This document shows, piece by piece, positions 1 to 9,564 of a DNA stretch of 64,000 nucleotides (position 1 is the first letter of the stretch; every line of letters begins with the position of its first letter). A program made the translations under genes and the position numbers. Source of the DNA: Sphingomonas sp. S1-29 (GTDB lineage: Bacteria > Pseudomonadota > Alphaproteobacteria > Sphingomonadales > Sphingomonadaceae); NCBI RefSeq assembly GCF_026167545.1, contig NZ_CP110678.1:1733501-1797500 (forward strand). The letters run 5' to 3'. The notes below the pieces were generated by a model. The model did no database searches and had not been told where the DNA came from. It worked only from the letters and a program-made list of their open reading frames with translations.

Positions 1-1059
1 ATGCTGGGGGTCCTCGGTCGCGATCAGCGCGTGGCCGAAGGTAGTGGCGATCAGCGGCTGGAAGCGCGTCTTGGTCGTCGCCTCGCGCAGCGGCGCCAGC
101 GCTTCGACGGGCTTGCCCGATTCGAGCAGGATCTGCCCCTGCAGCTCGAGGAAATAGGGATCGTGCGGCGCGTATTGCACCAGCGCCGCCGCCTCGGCCG
201 CCGCCTTCGCCGGATAGCCGGTGCGGTGGAAGGCATAAGCGCGCGCATAATGCGCGGGGATCGAATTGTCGGTCGCGGGATAGCTGCGCAAGGTCGCCGG
301 CGCATCGTTGACATAGCCGCGAAGCTTGGCCTGGACGCGTTTGAAGCGTGCTTGCATGTCGGCGTCGACCGGCGCGTTGAACGCCGGCGCCACCGACAAG
401 TCGCCGGTCAGATTGGCGATCCGCTCGCCCGACAGCGGATGGGTGCGCTGATAGCCGTTATTCTGCGGGATCGCGAGGCGGAATTCCTGGTTCTGCAGCT
501 TCTTGAAGAAGTCGAGCATCCCGCGCCCGCTGACCTTGGCGGTGTTGAGATAGCGCACCCCCGCGGCATCGGCCGCCGATTCCTGGCCGCGCGAAAAGGC
601 CAGGAAGCTGCCCATCGCCGCCTGCTGCCCCGCCGCGAGGATTCCCGCCCCCGCCTCGCCCGCGCCCACCGCGATCGCGGCGACGCCCAGCACCAGGCTG
701 AGGATCGTCATCCCCATCGCCTCTTTCATCATCTGGCCCTGCAGCGGCACATGGCCGCCGGTGACATGGCCAAGCTCGTGCGCGATCACGCCCTGGACTT
801 CGTTGGCGCTGTCGGCAGCGTTGATCAGCCCCGAATGGATGTACACCGCCTGCCCGCCGGCGACGAAGGCGTTGATCGAGCCATCGTTGATCAGCACCAT
901 CCGCACGTTGCGCGGATTGAGGTCGGCGGCCTCGATCATCGGCCGCGCCATGTCGTTGAGCAACGCCTCGGTCTCGGCATCGCGGAGGATCGATTGCGCG
1001 GCAGCGGGCTGGGCTGCCAGCAGCGTGACGAGCGCGATTACGGGGAACAAGCGCTTCAT
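1..1059 (-). CDS. M48 family metalloprotease with TPR-like C-terminus (partial)
   Basis: A periplasmic zinc metalloprotease of the BepA/YfgC type, which in relatives cleaves or chaperones misassembled outer-membrane proteins. The frame opens with an ATG at 1059, encodes a signal peptide (about residues 1-22, ending PAAAQ) and runs open to the left edge, so the C-terminus is missing. The zinc site is visible: HELGH at residues 94-98 and the third ligand E160 in GQESAADAAG. After about residue 240 the sequence becomes alanine-rich and helical (PAKAAAEAAALVQYAPHDP), which fits TPR repeats. It lies downstream of rne on the same strand, separated by a strong hairpin terminator. Family assignment is firm. 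The exact substrate is inferred from homologues. Confidence 0.9.
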   Translation of the reverse strand, partial: MKRLFPVIALVTLLAAQPAAAQSILRDAETEALLNDMARPMIEAADLNPRNVRMVLINDGSINAFVAGGQAVYIHSGLINAADSANEVQGVIAHELGHVTGGHVPLQGQMMKEAMGMTILSLVLGVAAIAVGAGEAGAGILAAGQQAAMGSFLAFSRGQESAADAAGVRYLNTAKVSGRGMLDFFKKLQNQEFRLAIPQNNGYQRTHPLSGERIANLTGDLSVAPAFNAPVDADMQARFKRVQAKLRGYVNDAPATLRSYPATDNSIPAHYARAYAFHRTGYPAKAAAEAAALVQYAPHDPYFLELQGQILLESGKPVEALAPLREATTKTRFQPLIATTFGHALIATEDPQH

Positions 1060-1112
1060 CGCTTACATATCGGCGGTTTCGGCGCGCGGATCAACGCCCG
1101 TGCGCGAAACAA

Positions 1113-1142
1113 GGGGCCGTGCGTCGCGAGACGCACGGCCCC
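1113..1142 (-). terminator. Rho-independent terminator of rne
   Basis: A perfect 13-bp inverted repeat (GGGGCCGTGCGTC, 4-nt loop, GACGCACGGCCCC) lies just after the rne stop. On the minus strand it is followed by a T-rich tract (TTGTTTCG). It separates rne from the M48 protease gene. Confidence 0.75.
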
Positions 1143-1153
1143 CGGGTCAAGCG

Positions 1154-3946
1154 TCAGGCCCCGAAGGTGCGCTGCCACCAGCCGCGGCGAGGTGACCCGT
1201 CGCCGCCTTCTTCACCCTCGGTGCCGTCGCGATCGCTCGCGTCGGACGACGCGCTGCCATCGACCGCGTCGGCCGAAGCCGCGCGCTCGGTCGCCACCGG
1301 CGCAGCGTCCTGCACTACCGACCCGGTATCGGCCTCGATCGCAGCGGGTGCGTCCTCGGCTACCTTCTTGCGGCGCGTGCGCTTGGGCTTTTCGGCTACG
1401 GGCTCGGCTTCGGCCGGCACCGGTACCGCCTCGACCGCACCCTCGTCGGCCTTCTTGCGCCGGGTACGCCGCGGCTTGGGCGCGGGTTCTTCGGCAACCG
1501 CCTCGATCACCGGTGCTTCGACCGGCGCTGGCTCCTCCGTCACCTCGGCTTCGACCGGCGCGGCGAGCGCGCTCGGCTTGCGACGACGCGTGCGCCGCGG
1601 CTTGGGTGCCGCTTCGGCCTCGGGCAGATCGGCGTCGGGCTCGACCACCGGCATCGCGAACGGGGCTGCGTCGCCCGCCTCGATCACCAGCGGCTCGTCT
1701 TCGGCCTCAGCCGCCTGCTCGCCCGCTGCGGTCTCGCCCGAGTCGCGACGACCGCCGCGACGGCCACGCCGCCGCCGCTTGCCGCGACGCTCGCCGCCGT
1801 CTTCGCGCTCGGCCTGCGGCGTTTCGCCACCCGCCGGACCATAGACCGCGCGATCCTCGTCGAGATCGTCCTCGGCATTAACCTCGATCGATTCACCAGC
1901 GACGCCATCCGCCTCGCCTGCGTCGGCTTCGCCATCGGCACCGGCCTCACCCTCGACGCCATTCTGGTCGTCGCGCGCACGACCACGACGGCCGCGCCGG
2001 CGACGACGGCGGCGGCGTGCGCCATCCCCCTCGCCTTCAGCCTCGGCCTCGCCTTCGGCCGCCTTGCGTTCGCGCGGGCGACGTGGCTCGACGACCTCGG
2101 CCTCGACCTCCTCCTCGATCTCTTCTTCTTCCTCGAAGATTTCGAGATCGTCCTCGGGCTCCTCGACCACCGGATCGAAACGCGGGGCATAGGCCGGCGG
2201 CGGGCCACCCGCCTCGACCGTCATGCGCGCACCCTCGATCTCGCCGTCCGACGTCACCTCGACGGTCACGCCATAGCGTTCCTCGATCTCGGCGATGTCG
2301 CCGCGCTTCTTGTTGAGCACGTAAAAGGCAGCTTCCTGGCTCGCGCGCAGCAGCAACTGGCTGCCACGGCCGCGTGCCGCTTCGTCCTCGATCATCCGCA
2401 GCGCCGAAAGGCCAGCCGACGACGCGGTGCGTACCAAGCCGGTGCCCTCGCAATGCGGACATTGGCGGGTCGATGCCTCAAGCACCCCGGTACGCAGCCG
2501 CTGGCGGCTCATTTCCATCAGCCCGAACGAACTGATCCGACCGACCTGGATCCGCGCGCGATCGTTCTTGAGCGCCTCCTTCATCGCCTTTTCGACCTTC
2601 CGGACATTCGATCCGTGATCCATGTCGATGAAGTCGATGACGACCAGGCCTGCCATGTCGCGCAGCCGCAGCTGGCGCGCGATTTCGGCGGCTGCTTCCA
2701 AATTGGTCGCGGTCGCGGTCTGCTCGATATTATGCTCGCGCGTCGAGCGACCGGAGTTGATGTCGATCGACACCAATGCCTCGGTCGGGTTGATGACCAG
2801 ATAGCCGCCCGATTTGAGCTGCACCACCGGATGGTACATCGCCGCGAGCTGGTCCTCGACCTGGTGACGCTGGAACAACGGCACCGCGTCCGAATAATGC
2901 TGCACCCGCCGCGCATGCGACGGCATCAGCAGCTTCATGAACTCCTTGGCCTGGCGATAGCCCTCCGGCCCTTCGACGATCACCTCGTCGATGTCCTTGT
3001 TATAGATGTCGCGGATCGCGCGCTTCATCAGGTCGCTGTCGCCATAGACGAGTGCGGGTGCCGACGACTTCAGCGTCTCCTCGCGAATCCCGTCCCACAG
3101 CCGCGCGAGATAATCGAAGTCGCGCTTGATCTCGACCTTGGTGCGCTGCAATCCGGCGGTGCGGACGATGCAGCCCATCGTCGGCGGCAATTGCAGATCG
3201 GCCATGATCGACTTCAGCCGCTTGCGATCGCCAGCATTGCTGATCTTGCGGCTGATCCCGCCGCCATGCGCGGTGTTGGGCATCAGCACGCAATAGCGCC
3301 CGGCGAGCGACAAATAGCTGGTGAGCGCCGCGCCCTTGTTGCCGCGCTCTTCCTTCACGACCTGCACCAGCAGCACCTGACGGCGGCGGATGACGTCCTG
3401 GATCTTGTAGCGGCGACGCAGGTTCAGCCGGCGCTGGCGCAATGCCTCGACCGCGGGATCCTCGCTCGCGCCCTTCTTGCGGCGGCGCGGCTGGCCTTCG
3501 CCATCGCCGCTCGACGCTTCGCTGTCCTCGTCGTCGTGATGATCGTCGTCGTCGTCGTCCGAACGACCCTCGACCATCTCGAGATCGCCATGATCGTCGT
3601 CGTGGTCGCCGTCATCATCGTCGTCGTCATCGTCGCGCAGCGCTGCCTCTTCGGCGGCATGCTCGGCCTCTTCGCGCAGCAGCGCGTCGCGGTCCTCCTT
3701 GGGGATCTGATAATAATCGGGATGGATTTCGCTGAACGCCAGGAATCCGTGGCGGTTGCCGCCATAGTCGACGAACGCCGCCTGCAGCGACGGTTCGACG
3801 CGGGTTACCTTGGCGAGATAGATATTGCCCTTGAGCTGCTTGCGCTCGGCACTCTCGAAATCAAATTCCTCGATCCGGTTTCCCTTGACGACGGCAACCC
3901 GGGTCTCTTCCCGGTGGCGTGCGTCGATCAGCATACGCGTGGTCAT
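1154..3946 (-). CDS. rne: Ribonuclease E/G (RNase E)
   Basis: Single-strand-specific endoribonuclease that starts mRNA decay and rRNA/tRNA processing and scaffolds the degradosome. The chosen ATG at 3946 gives MTTRMLIDAR, the usual alphaproteobacterial start, with GGAG 8 nt upstream; a longer in-frame start at 4087 would add an unrelated leader. The protein is 930 aa. The S1 domain (about 37-220) is split by an acidic, His-rich insert at about 92-182. The DNase I-like catalytic region has D395 in SIDINSGR and D438/D441 in VVIDFIDMD, and the Zn-link is CPHCEGTG at 496-503. From about 560 on, the protein is a low-complexity tail with alternating Glu-rich and Arg-rich blocks, as expected for a disordered RNA- and partner-binding scaffold. 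Confidence 0.96.
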   Translation of the reverse strand: MTTRMLIDARHREETRVAVVKGNRIEEFDFESAERKQLKGNIYLAKVTRVEPSLQAAFVDYGGNRHGFLAFSEIHPDYYQIPKEDRDALLREEAEHAAEEAALRDDDDDDDDGDHDDDHGDLEMVEGRSDDDDDDHHDDEDSEASSGDGEGQPRRRKKGASEDPAVEALRQRRLNLRRRYKIQDVIRRRQVLLVQVVKEERGNKGAALTSYLSLAGRYCVLMPNTAHGGGISRKISNAGDRKRLKSIMADLQLPPTMGCIVRTAGLQRTKVEIKRDFDYLARLWDGIREETLKSSAPALVYGDSDLMKRAIRDIYNKDIDEVIVEGPEGYRQAKEFMKLLMPSHARRVQHYSDAVPLFQRHQVEDQLAAMYHPVVQLKSGGYLVINPTEALVSIDINSGRSTREHNIEQTATATNLEAAAEIARQLRLRDMAGLVVIDFIDMDHGSNVRKVEKAMKEALKNDRARIQVGRISSFGLMEMSRQRLRTGVLEASTRQCPHCEGTGLVRTASSAGLSALRMIEDEAARGRGSQLLLRASQEAAFYVLNKKRGDIAEIEERYGVTVEVTSDGEIEGARMTVEAGGPPPAYAPRFDPVVEEPEDDLEIFEEEEEIEEEVEAEVVEPRRPRERKAAEGEAEAEGEGDGARRRRRRRRGRRGRARDDQNGVEGEAGADGEADAGEADGVAGESIEVNAEDDLDEDRAVYGPAGGETPQAEREDGGERRGKRRRRGRRGGRRDSGETAAGEQAAEAEDEPLVIEAGDAAPFAMPVVEPDADLPEAEAAPKPRRTRRRKPSALAAPVEAEVTEEPAPVEAPVIEAVAEEPAPKPRRTRRKKADEGAVEAVPVPAEAEPVAEKPKRTRRKKVAEDAPAAIEADTGSVVQDAAPVATERAASADAVDGSASSDASDRDGTEGEEGGDGSPRRGWWQRTFGA

Positions 3947-4421
3947 TGATGTGTCTCCGCGCGCGCCGCGCGGGCCTGGCGGCCGGCAGTGGCGCGCGTT
4001 CGTGAAGGGCGGCTGCCGGGTCGATCCCTGGCCTGGCCGCGCGGTTTGGATGAAGTGCCTCTGCTGCGCAGGCACGGTCGGGCGCATGGCCCGACTGCTT
4101 CGCTCCGGTCACGCACCCGCCGCTCGTCGCGGCGAGGGGATGCGTCGGATGCGAAAATTGCCTCATTTGCAGCGTCAACCTGGATATGCCGCGTCCCCGG
4201 AAACGCCGGGGACGGGCAAGGATACCGTATGGAACGATCACGACCGTGAAACATCCTTGCGGTTGTTACATGGCGTAGCATTGCATCGCGCGCGCATCAA
4301 CTGGCAGCCGGTTGCCGGGCGGCGGCAGGATTTTGCCTAATTTCGGGATAACCACATCGCTTCACCGTGCCGCAAAGCGCGACCCGCTATCGCAAGACGA
4401 AAGAGTTTTGGGACGCATCGA
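3947..4421. promoter_or_regulatory. Divergent rne/amiC intergenic region (475 bp)
   Basis: No convincing gene lies here; the open frames on both strands lack family features. The region must hold the rne leader and the amiC promoter. Its length on the rne side fits a long 5' UTR like the ones through which RNase E controls its own mRNA in other bacteria; that role here is inference. A perfect hairpin (8-bp stem, 5-nt loop) sits at 4193-4213. A TTGACG hexamer on the minus strand at 4178-4173 could be a -35 box, but no good -10 follows. Confidence 0.4.
4193..4213. promoter_or_regulatory. Hairpin in the rne leader region
   Basis: Perfect inverted repeat GTCCCCGG, loop AAACG, CCGGGGAC. No T-tract follows on either strand, so it is not a typical terminator. 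It would form a stem-loop in a long rne 5' leader. Confidence 0.4.
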
Positions 4422-5669
4422 ATGAAGGTTTTGGGCTGGACCGCTGCGTATCGGGGGCGGCATAGCTACCGGGTGTCGCTTTTCGTCGCCCTTTTAGCGT
4501 GCTGGCTCGGTGGCATGCCCGCCTGGGCCGGCGACGTCCGCGATATCGAAGTGAGGCGCGATCGGATCGTGATCACCTTCGACGGCGCGGTCGCGAACGC
4601 ATCGACCTTCGTGCTCGACACCCCGCGGCGCATCGCGCTCGACCTGGCGGATACGCGGGCCGGCGCGCCTGCTACGCCAAACGGGCCGGTGTCGGCGGTC
4701 CGCCAGGGCCGGCTCGGCGACGACGGCGCGCGGATTGTCTTCGACCTTACCCGCCCGGCGATCGTCACCGAAGGCCGCTTCGACGATAGCGGCCGCAAGC
4801 TCACCCTCGAACTCACCACCGTCTCCGACGACCGCTTCGCACGCGAAGCAGTCGCCGGGCGAAAGAATTTCGGCTTTTCGCGCCGCCCCGAGCGGCCCGA
4901 CGTCCACAAGGTATCGATGCGCGTCCCCGCCGCGCGCAAGGCCCCGCCGCTGCCGCGCGTCTATGGCGACGACGACAGCCGCCCGCTGGTGGTGATCGAC
5001 GCCGGGCATGGCGGCCACGACCCCGGCGCGCTTTCGCCCGAAACCGGGCTTCGCGAGAAGGACCTGACGCTCAAGACCGCGCTGGCGATCAAGGACCGCC
5101 TGCTCGAATCGGGTCGCGTCCGCGTCGCATTGACGCGCGAGAGCGACAAATTCCTGATCCTGCAGGAACGCTATGGCATCGCCCGCCGGCTGGGCGCGCA
5201 TCTGTTCATCTCGGTCCATTGCGACAGTGCGGGCAACCCGCTGGCGACCGGCGCCACCGCCTACACCCTGTCCGAAGTCGCATCGGACAAGGAAGCCGCG
5301 CGATTGGCGGCGCGCGAGAACCGCGCCGATATCCTCGCCGGAATCGACCTTGGCGACACCAGCGGCGACATCTCGTCGCTGCTGATCGACCTGGCGCAGC
5401 GCGAAACGATGAACCGCTCGGCCAATTTCGCGCGACTGCTCGGGCGCGAGGCGCAGCCGCTGATCCCGGTGAAGCCCGTCTTCCACCGGATGGCGTCGCT
5501 GATGGTGCTCAAGGCGCCCGACATGCCGTCGGTGCTGTTCGAGACCGGCTATCTCTCGAACAAGGGCGATGCCGACTTCATCAATTCGCGCGAGGGCCGC
5601 GAAAAGATCGCTGAAAGCGTGAAGCGCGCGACCGAAATCTTCTTCGCGCGGCGGATGGCCGCACGTTGA
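4422..5669 (+). CDS. amiC: N-acetylmuramoyl-L-alanine amidase (AMIN + Amidase_3)
   Basis: Zinc amidase that cleaves the MurNAc-L-Ala bond of peptidoglycan, needed to separate daughter cells at the septum. It has 415 aa with an export signal (about 1-36, ending MPAWA), an AMIN septal-targeting domain (about 38-140) and an Amidase_3 catalytic domain (about 190-412). Zinc and catalytic residues are visible: H196 in VIDAGHGGHDPGA, E212 in GLREKDLTL, H266 in FISVHCDSAG and E374 in VLFETGYLSN. The ribosome-binding site before the ATG is weak. It is transcribed divergently from rne and followed after 91 bp by the PBP1A gene, an arrangement common in alphaproteobacteria. Confidence 0.95.
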   Translation: MKVLGWTAAYRGRHSYRVSLFVALLACWLGGMPAWAGDVRDIEVRRDRIVITFDGAVANASTFVLDTPRRIALDLADTRAGAPATPNGPVSAVRQGRLGDDGARIVFDLTRPAIVTEGRFDDSGRKLTLELTTVSDDRFAREAVAGRKNFGFSRRPERPDVHKVSMRVPAARKAPPLPRVYGDDDSRPLVVIDAGHGGHDPGALSPETGLREKDLTLKTALAIKDRLLESGRVRVALTRESDKFLILQERYGIARRLGAHLFISVHCDSAGNPLATGATAYTLSEVASDKEAARLAARENRADILAGIDLGDTSGDISSLLIDLAQRETMNRSANFARLLGREAQPLIPVKPVFHRMASLMVLKAPDMPSVLFETGYLSNKGDADFINSREGREKIAESVKRATEIFFARRMAAR

Positions 5670-5760
5670 CCCGGGGCGGGCACGCCCGGGCAGCAAGCAC
5701 GACGGGCCAGCCACCACCCCCATTTCCATCCCCTGGCGCTTCGTCTAAACCGCGCCGACC

Positions 5761-8295
5761 ATGGCGGAACCCACCGATACCAGCTTGACCCAGCAGCCTG
5801 CGCCGCACGGCCGCTGGACCGCGTTCCGCGAAGGACTGTCGCGCACCCGCCGCCGCTGGTGGTTTCGCGTGCTCGCGGTGCTGGCGCTGCTCGCCGGCCT
5901 GGGGGTCGTCGGCTTCTGGGCATTGTTCGCGCGCGACCTGCCCTCGGTCGATGCGCTGCGCGCTTATGAGCCCGATCTGCCGAGCAACGTGCGCGGCATC
6001 GATGGCACGCCGATCCACACCTATGAGCGCGAACGCCGCGTCGAGCTCGACTTCGCCGAATATCCGCCGATGCTGGTCCGCGCCTTCCTGGCGGCCGAGG
6101 ATCGCACCTTCTTCGAGCATTCGGGGATCGACATTCCGGGCTTTGCCGGCGCGATCGTCGATTATGTGTCGAAGATGGGCACCGGCGAGCGCGCGCGCGG
6201 CGGATCGACCATCACCCAGCAGGTCGCCAAGAACCTGCTGATCGGCAACGAATATTCGCCGACGCGCAAGGTCCGCGAGGCGATCCTGGCCTATCGCATC
6301 GAACAGGCGCTCTCGAAGGCCGAGATTCTCGAACTCTATTTGAACGGTATCCCGATGGGCCGCCGCAGCTTCGGCGTGCAAGCCGCGGCGCGCGCCTATT
6401 TCGACAAGGACGTCGTCGACCTCCAGCTGCACGAGATGGCGTTCCTGGCGACCTTGCCAAAGGCACCCGAATCCTATGGGCGCGCGGCCAATGCCGATCG
6501 CGCGATGGAACGGCGCGGCTATGTGCTCGGCGAGATGCTGCGCAATCGCTTCATTACCGAGCAGCTCTATCGCGAAGCGATGGCGCAGCCGCTGGGACTG
6601 GTGCGCCAGCGCAACTCGGTGCTGCGCTCGGAGGCGGGCTATTTCATCGAGGAAGTCCGGCGGCAATTGGCCGACAAATTCGGCGATAATGCCGAGGCGG
6701 GCCCGTATAGCGTCTATGCCGGCGGGCTGTGGGTGCGAACCTCACTCGACAATCGGCTGCAAGGCTTCACCGCCGATGCGCTGCGGCAGGGGCTGATCCG
6801 CTTCGAACGCGGCCGCGGCTGGTCGGGGCCGATCGCCACGCTCGAGATCGACGGCGACAATTGGCAGCAGGTGTTCCTGGGCAGCAATGTCGGGCTGAAC
6901 TACGAAAACTGGCGCGCCGCGGTGGTGGTGTCGAGGGATAGCGACGCCGCGCAGATCGGCTTTGCCGACGGCGAAACCGCGCGGCTTTCGCGCGGCGCCG
7001 CGCAGATGCCGGTGCGATCGAAGGGCGGCACCGCCTTCGCCGCGCTGAAATCGGGCGATGTGATCGCGGTCGCGCCCGAGGGCTCGGGCTATGCGCTGCG
7101 CACCGTGCCCAAGGTATCGGGCGGCATGGTCGTCGAAGATCCGCGCACCGGTCGAATCCTGGCGATGCAGGGCGGCTTCGACAGCAGCATCCAGTCGTTC
7201 AACCGCGCGACGCAGGCGATGCGCCAGCCGGGTTCGACGATCAAGCCGATCGTCTATGCCGCCGCGCTCGAAAACGGGATGACGCCCGCCTCGATCATCG
7301 TCGATGGCCCCTTCTGCGTCTATCAGGGGGCGCGGCTGGGCAACAAATGCTTCCGCAATTTCGGCAATGCGCGCGGCGCCGGGCCCAAGACGATGCGCTG
7401 GGGCCTCGAACAGTCGCGCAACCTGATGACGGTGCAGGCGGCGAACCGCACCGGCATGGACAAGGTCGTTTCGCTGATGCAGCGGATCGGCGTCAGCGAC
7501 ACCAAATACCCGCCGTATCTTTCGTTCGCGCTGGGCGCTGGCGAAACCACGGTGGTCAAGATGGTCAACGCCTATTCGATCCTGGCGAACAACGGCCGCG
7601 CGCTGACCCCGAGCGTCATCGATTTCGTCCAGAACCGCCGCGGCGAGGTGATCTGGCCCGAGAATTGGCGCGCCTGCGAACGCTGCAACGCCCCCGATTG
7701 GGACGGCAAGCCGATGCCGCGGCCGGTGGTGCGCGCACGCCAGGTGGTCGAGCCGATGAGCGCGTACCAGATGACGCACGTCATGGAGGGGGTGATCGAA
7801 CGCGGCACCGCGACGACGCTGCGCGATCTCGGGCGGCCGATCATGGGCAAGACCGGCACCTCCTCGGGCCCGACCGACGTGTGGTTCGTCGGCGGCACCC
7901 CGCAGATGATCGCCGGGCTGTATCTGGGCTATGACCAGCCCGCGAACCTGGGCGGCTATGCGCAGGGCGGAACGATCGCCGCGCCGATCTACAAGGCGTT
8001 CGCGACCAAGGCGTATGAGGGGATGGAAGTCCTTCCCTTCCGCGCGCCCGCCGGCATCCGCATGGTCCGCATCGATCGCGCCAGCGGCCGCCCGGTCTAT
8101 GGCGCTTGGCCGACATCGGATCCCAAGGCGTCGGTGATCTGGGAAGCCTTCAAGCCCGAGAGCGAACCGCGCCGCCGCAGCCGCCGCGGTGGCGAGGCCG
8201 ATCCCGCCAAGGCCGAGGTGAAGAAGAAGGCCACCACCAAGGCAAATCGTCCCAGCGACAGCGATTTCTTGCAAAGAGAGGGCGGAATCTATTAG
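5761..8295 (+). CDS. mrcA: Penicillin-binding protein 1A (bifunctional transglycosylase/transpeptidase)
   Basis: Class A PBP that polymerises and cross-links peptidoglycan at the inner membrane. It has 844 aa: a short cytoplasmic tail, one transmembrane segment (about 36-58), a GT51 glycosyltransferase domain with E113 in FLAAEDRTFFEH and GGSTITQQVAKNLL, then a transpeptidase domain. The transpeptidase motifs are S492-x-x-K495 (PGSTIKP), S552-R-N554 and K697-T-G. An inserted OB-like region lies between about residues 330 and 450, as in other PBP1A proteins. The C-terminus is basic (PRRRSRRGG). It follows the amidase on the same strand, so cell-wall synthesis and cleavage genes are neighbours. 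Confidence 0.96.
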   Translation: MAEPTDTSLTQQPAPHGRWTAFREGLSRTRRRWWFRVLAVLALLAGLGVVGFWALFARDLPSVDALRAYEPDLPSNVRGIDGTPIHTYERERRVELDFAEYPPMLVRAFLAAEDRTFFEHSGIDIPGFAGAIVDYVSKMGTGERARGGSTITQQVAKNLLIGNEYSPTRKVREAILAYRIEQALSKAEILELYLNGIPMGRRSFGVQAAARAYFDKDVVDLQLHEMAFLATLPKAPESYGRAANADRAMERRGYVLGEMLRNRFITEQLYREAMAQPLGLVRQRNSVLRSEAGYFIEEVRRQLADKFGDNAEAGPYSVYAGGLWVRTSLDNRLQGFTADALRQGLIRFERGRGWSGPIATLEIDGDNWQQVFLGSNVGLNYENWRAAVVVSRDSDAAQIGFADGETARLSRGAAQMPVRSKGGTAFAALKSGDVIAVAPEGSGYALRTVPKVSGGMVVEDPRTGRILAMQGGFDSSIQSFNRATQAMRQPGSTIKPIVYAAALENGMTPASIIVDGPFCVYQGARLGNKCFRNFGNARGAGPKTMRWGLEQSRNLMTVQAANRTGMDKVVSLMQRIGVSDTKYPPYLSFALGAGETTVVKMVNAYSILANNGRALTPSVIDFVQNRRGEVIWPENWRACERCNAPDWDGKPMPRPVVRARQVVEPMSAYQMTHVMEGVIERGTATTLRDLGRPIMGKTGTSSGPTDVWFVGGTPQMIAGLYLGYDQPANLGGYAQGGTIAAPIYKAFATKAYEGMEVLPFRAPAGIRMVRIDRASGRPVYGAWPTSDPKASVIWEAFKPESEPRRRSRRGGEADPAKAEVKKKATTKANRPSDSDFLQREGGIY

Positions 8296-8314
8296 CGCAA
8301 GCCCGAGCACCTAT

Positions 8315-8397
8315 CGTCATCCCGGCGAAAACTGGGATCTCCTCGTTGCAACGCCTCGCCTTTGCCGCACGAGATTCCGGCTTTCGCTGGAATGACG
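8315..8397. repeat. Palindromic repeat, family A (copy 1)
   Basis: An 83-bp element with 27-bp imperfect inverted arms at 8315-8341 and 8371-8397, beginning CGTCATCCCGGCGAA and ending TTCGCTGGAATGACG. It lies between mrcA and prfB. The same arm architecture recurs at 14127-14208, 14696-14777 and, with longer arms and another core, 19201-19297. Confidence 0.85.
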
Positions 8398-8419
8398 TCC
8401 TACTCACTGGAGCAATACC

Positions 8420-9547
8420 ATGCGCGCCGAAGCGCAGGCTTACGCCGACAAGATCAACGCCGCACTCGAACTGCTGCGCCGCTTTCTCGACTGGGACCGC
8501 GCGCTGCGCCGGCTCGACGAGCTGAACGCGCGCGTCGAGGACCAGAGCCTGTGGGATAACCCCCGCGCGGCGCAGGAAGTGATGCGCGAGCGCCAGCGGC
8601 TCGACAGCGCGATCGGCGCGACGCGCGCGATCGAAAGCGAGCTCGCCGACACCGCCGAGTTGATCGACATGGCCGACGCCGAGGGCGACGAAGAGATGGC
8701 GAACGAAGGCACGCTCGCGCTGAAAGCGCTGATGGAGCGCGCCGAGGTCGACAAGGTCAAGGCGCTGCTGGCGGGCGAAGCCGATGGCAACGACGCCTAT
8801 CTCGAGGTCCATGCCGGCGCCGGCGGCACCGAGAGCCAGGACTGGGCCGAGATGCTCCAGCGCATGTATATGCGCTGGGCCGAACGAAAGGGCATGAAGG
8901 TCGAACTAGTCGACTATCATGGCGGCGACCAGGCGGGCATCAAGTCGGCGACGTTGCTGCTCAAGGGCGAGAACGCCTATGGCTATGCCAAGACCGAAAG
9001 CGGCGTCCATCGGCTGGTGCGGATCAGCCCCTATGACAGCGCCGCGCGGCGGCACACCAGCTTCAGTTCGGTATGGGTGTATCCGGTCATCGACGATTCG
9101 ATCGACATCGAGATCAACGAGGGCGACCTCAAGATCGACACCTATCGCGCATCGGGCGCGGGCGGGCAGCACGTCAACACCACCGATTCGGCGGTGCGGA
9201 TCACCCACATCCCGTCGGGGATCATCGTCGCCAGCCAGAATGACCGCTCGCAGCACAAGAACCGCGCGACCGCGATGGGGATGCTCAAGGCGCGGATGTA
9301 CGAGGCCGAGCTGCAGAAGCGCGAGGCCGCCGCGATGGGCGAATACAACGCCAAGACCGAAATCGGCTGGGGCCACCAGATCCGTTCCTACGTTCTGCAA
9401 CCCTATCAGCTGGTCAAGGATTTGCGTACCGGTGTGACGTCGACCGCGCCTTCGGACGTGCTCGACGGCGCGCTCGATCCGTTCATGGCGGCGGCATTGT
9501 CGCAGCGCGTGACCGGAGAGACGGTCGAGGTGGAGGACGTCGATTGA
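8420..9547 (+). CDS. prfB: Peptide chain release factor 2
   Basis: RF2 recognises UGA and UAA stop codons and triggers peptide release. The 375-aa frame is continuous from an ATG at 8420, so the programmed +1 frameshift found in E. coli prfB is absent here. The catalytic G248-G249-Q250 lies in [16 protein letters not shown]. The stop-codon recognition tripeptide, SPF in E. coli, reads S203-P204-Y205 in [15 protein letters not shown]. It is followed directly by the lipoprotein methyltransferase gene. Identification is firm. Confidence 0.96.
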   Translation: MRAEAQAYADKINAALELLRRFLDWDRALRRLDELNARVEDQSLWDNPRAAQEVMRERQRLDSAIGATRAIESELADTAELIDMADAEGDEEMANEGTLALKALMERAEVDKVKALLAGEADGNDAYLEVHAGAGGTESQDWAEMLQRMYMRWAERKGMKVELVDYHGGDQAGIKSATLLLKGENAYGYAKTESGVHRLVRISPYDSAARRHTSFSSVWVYPVIDDSIDIEINEGDLKIDTYRASGAGGQHVNTTDSAVRITHIPSGIIVASQNDRSQHKNRATAMGMLKARMYEAELQKREAAAMGEYNAKTEIGWGHQIRSYVLQPYQLVKDLRTGVTSTAPSDVLDGALDPFMAAALSQRVTGETVEVEDVD

Positions 9548-9564
9548 GAAGGGATGGTGCCGCC

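Noticed and set aside
1..1881. Plus-strand open frame at the left edge
   Set aside because: Antisense to the M48 protease and RNase E tail; Arg-rich low-complexity sequence.
3947..4421. Small ORFs in the rne/amiC gap
   Set aside because: None has a ribosome-binding site, conserved motif or plausible composition; the gap is better read as leader and promoter.
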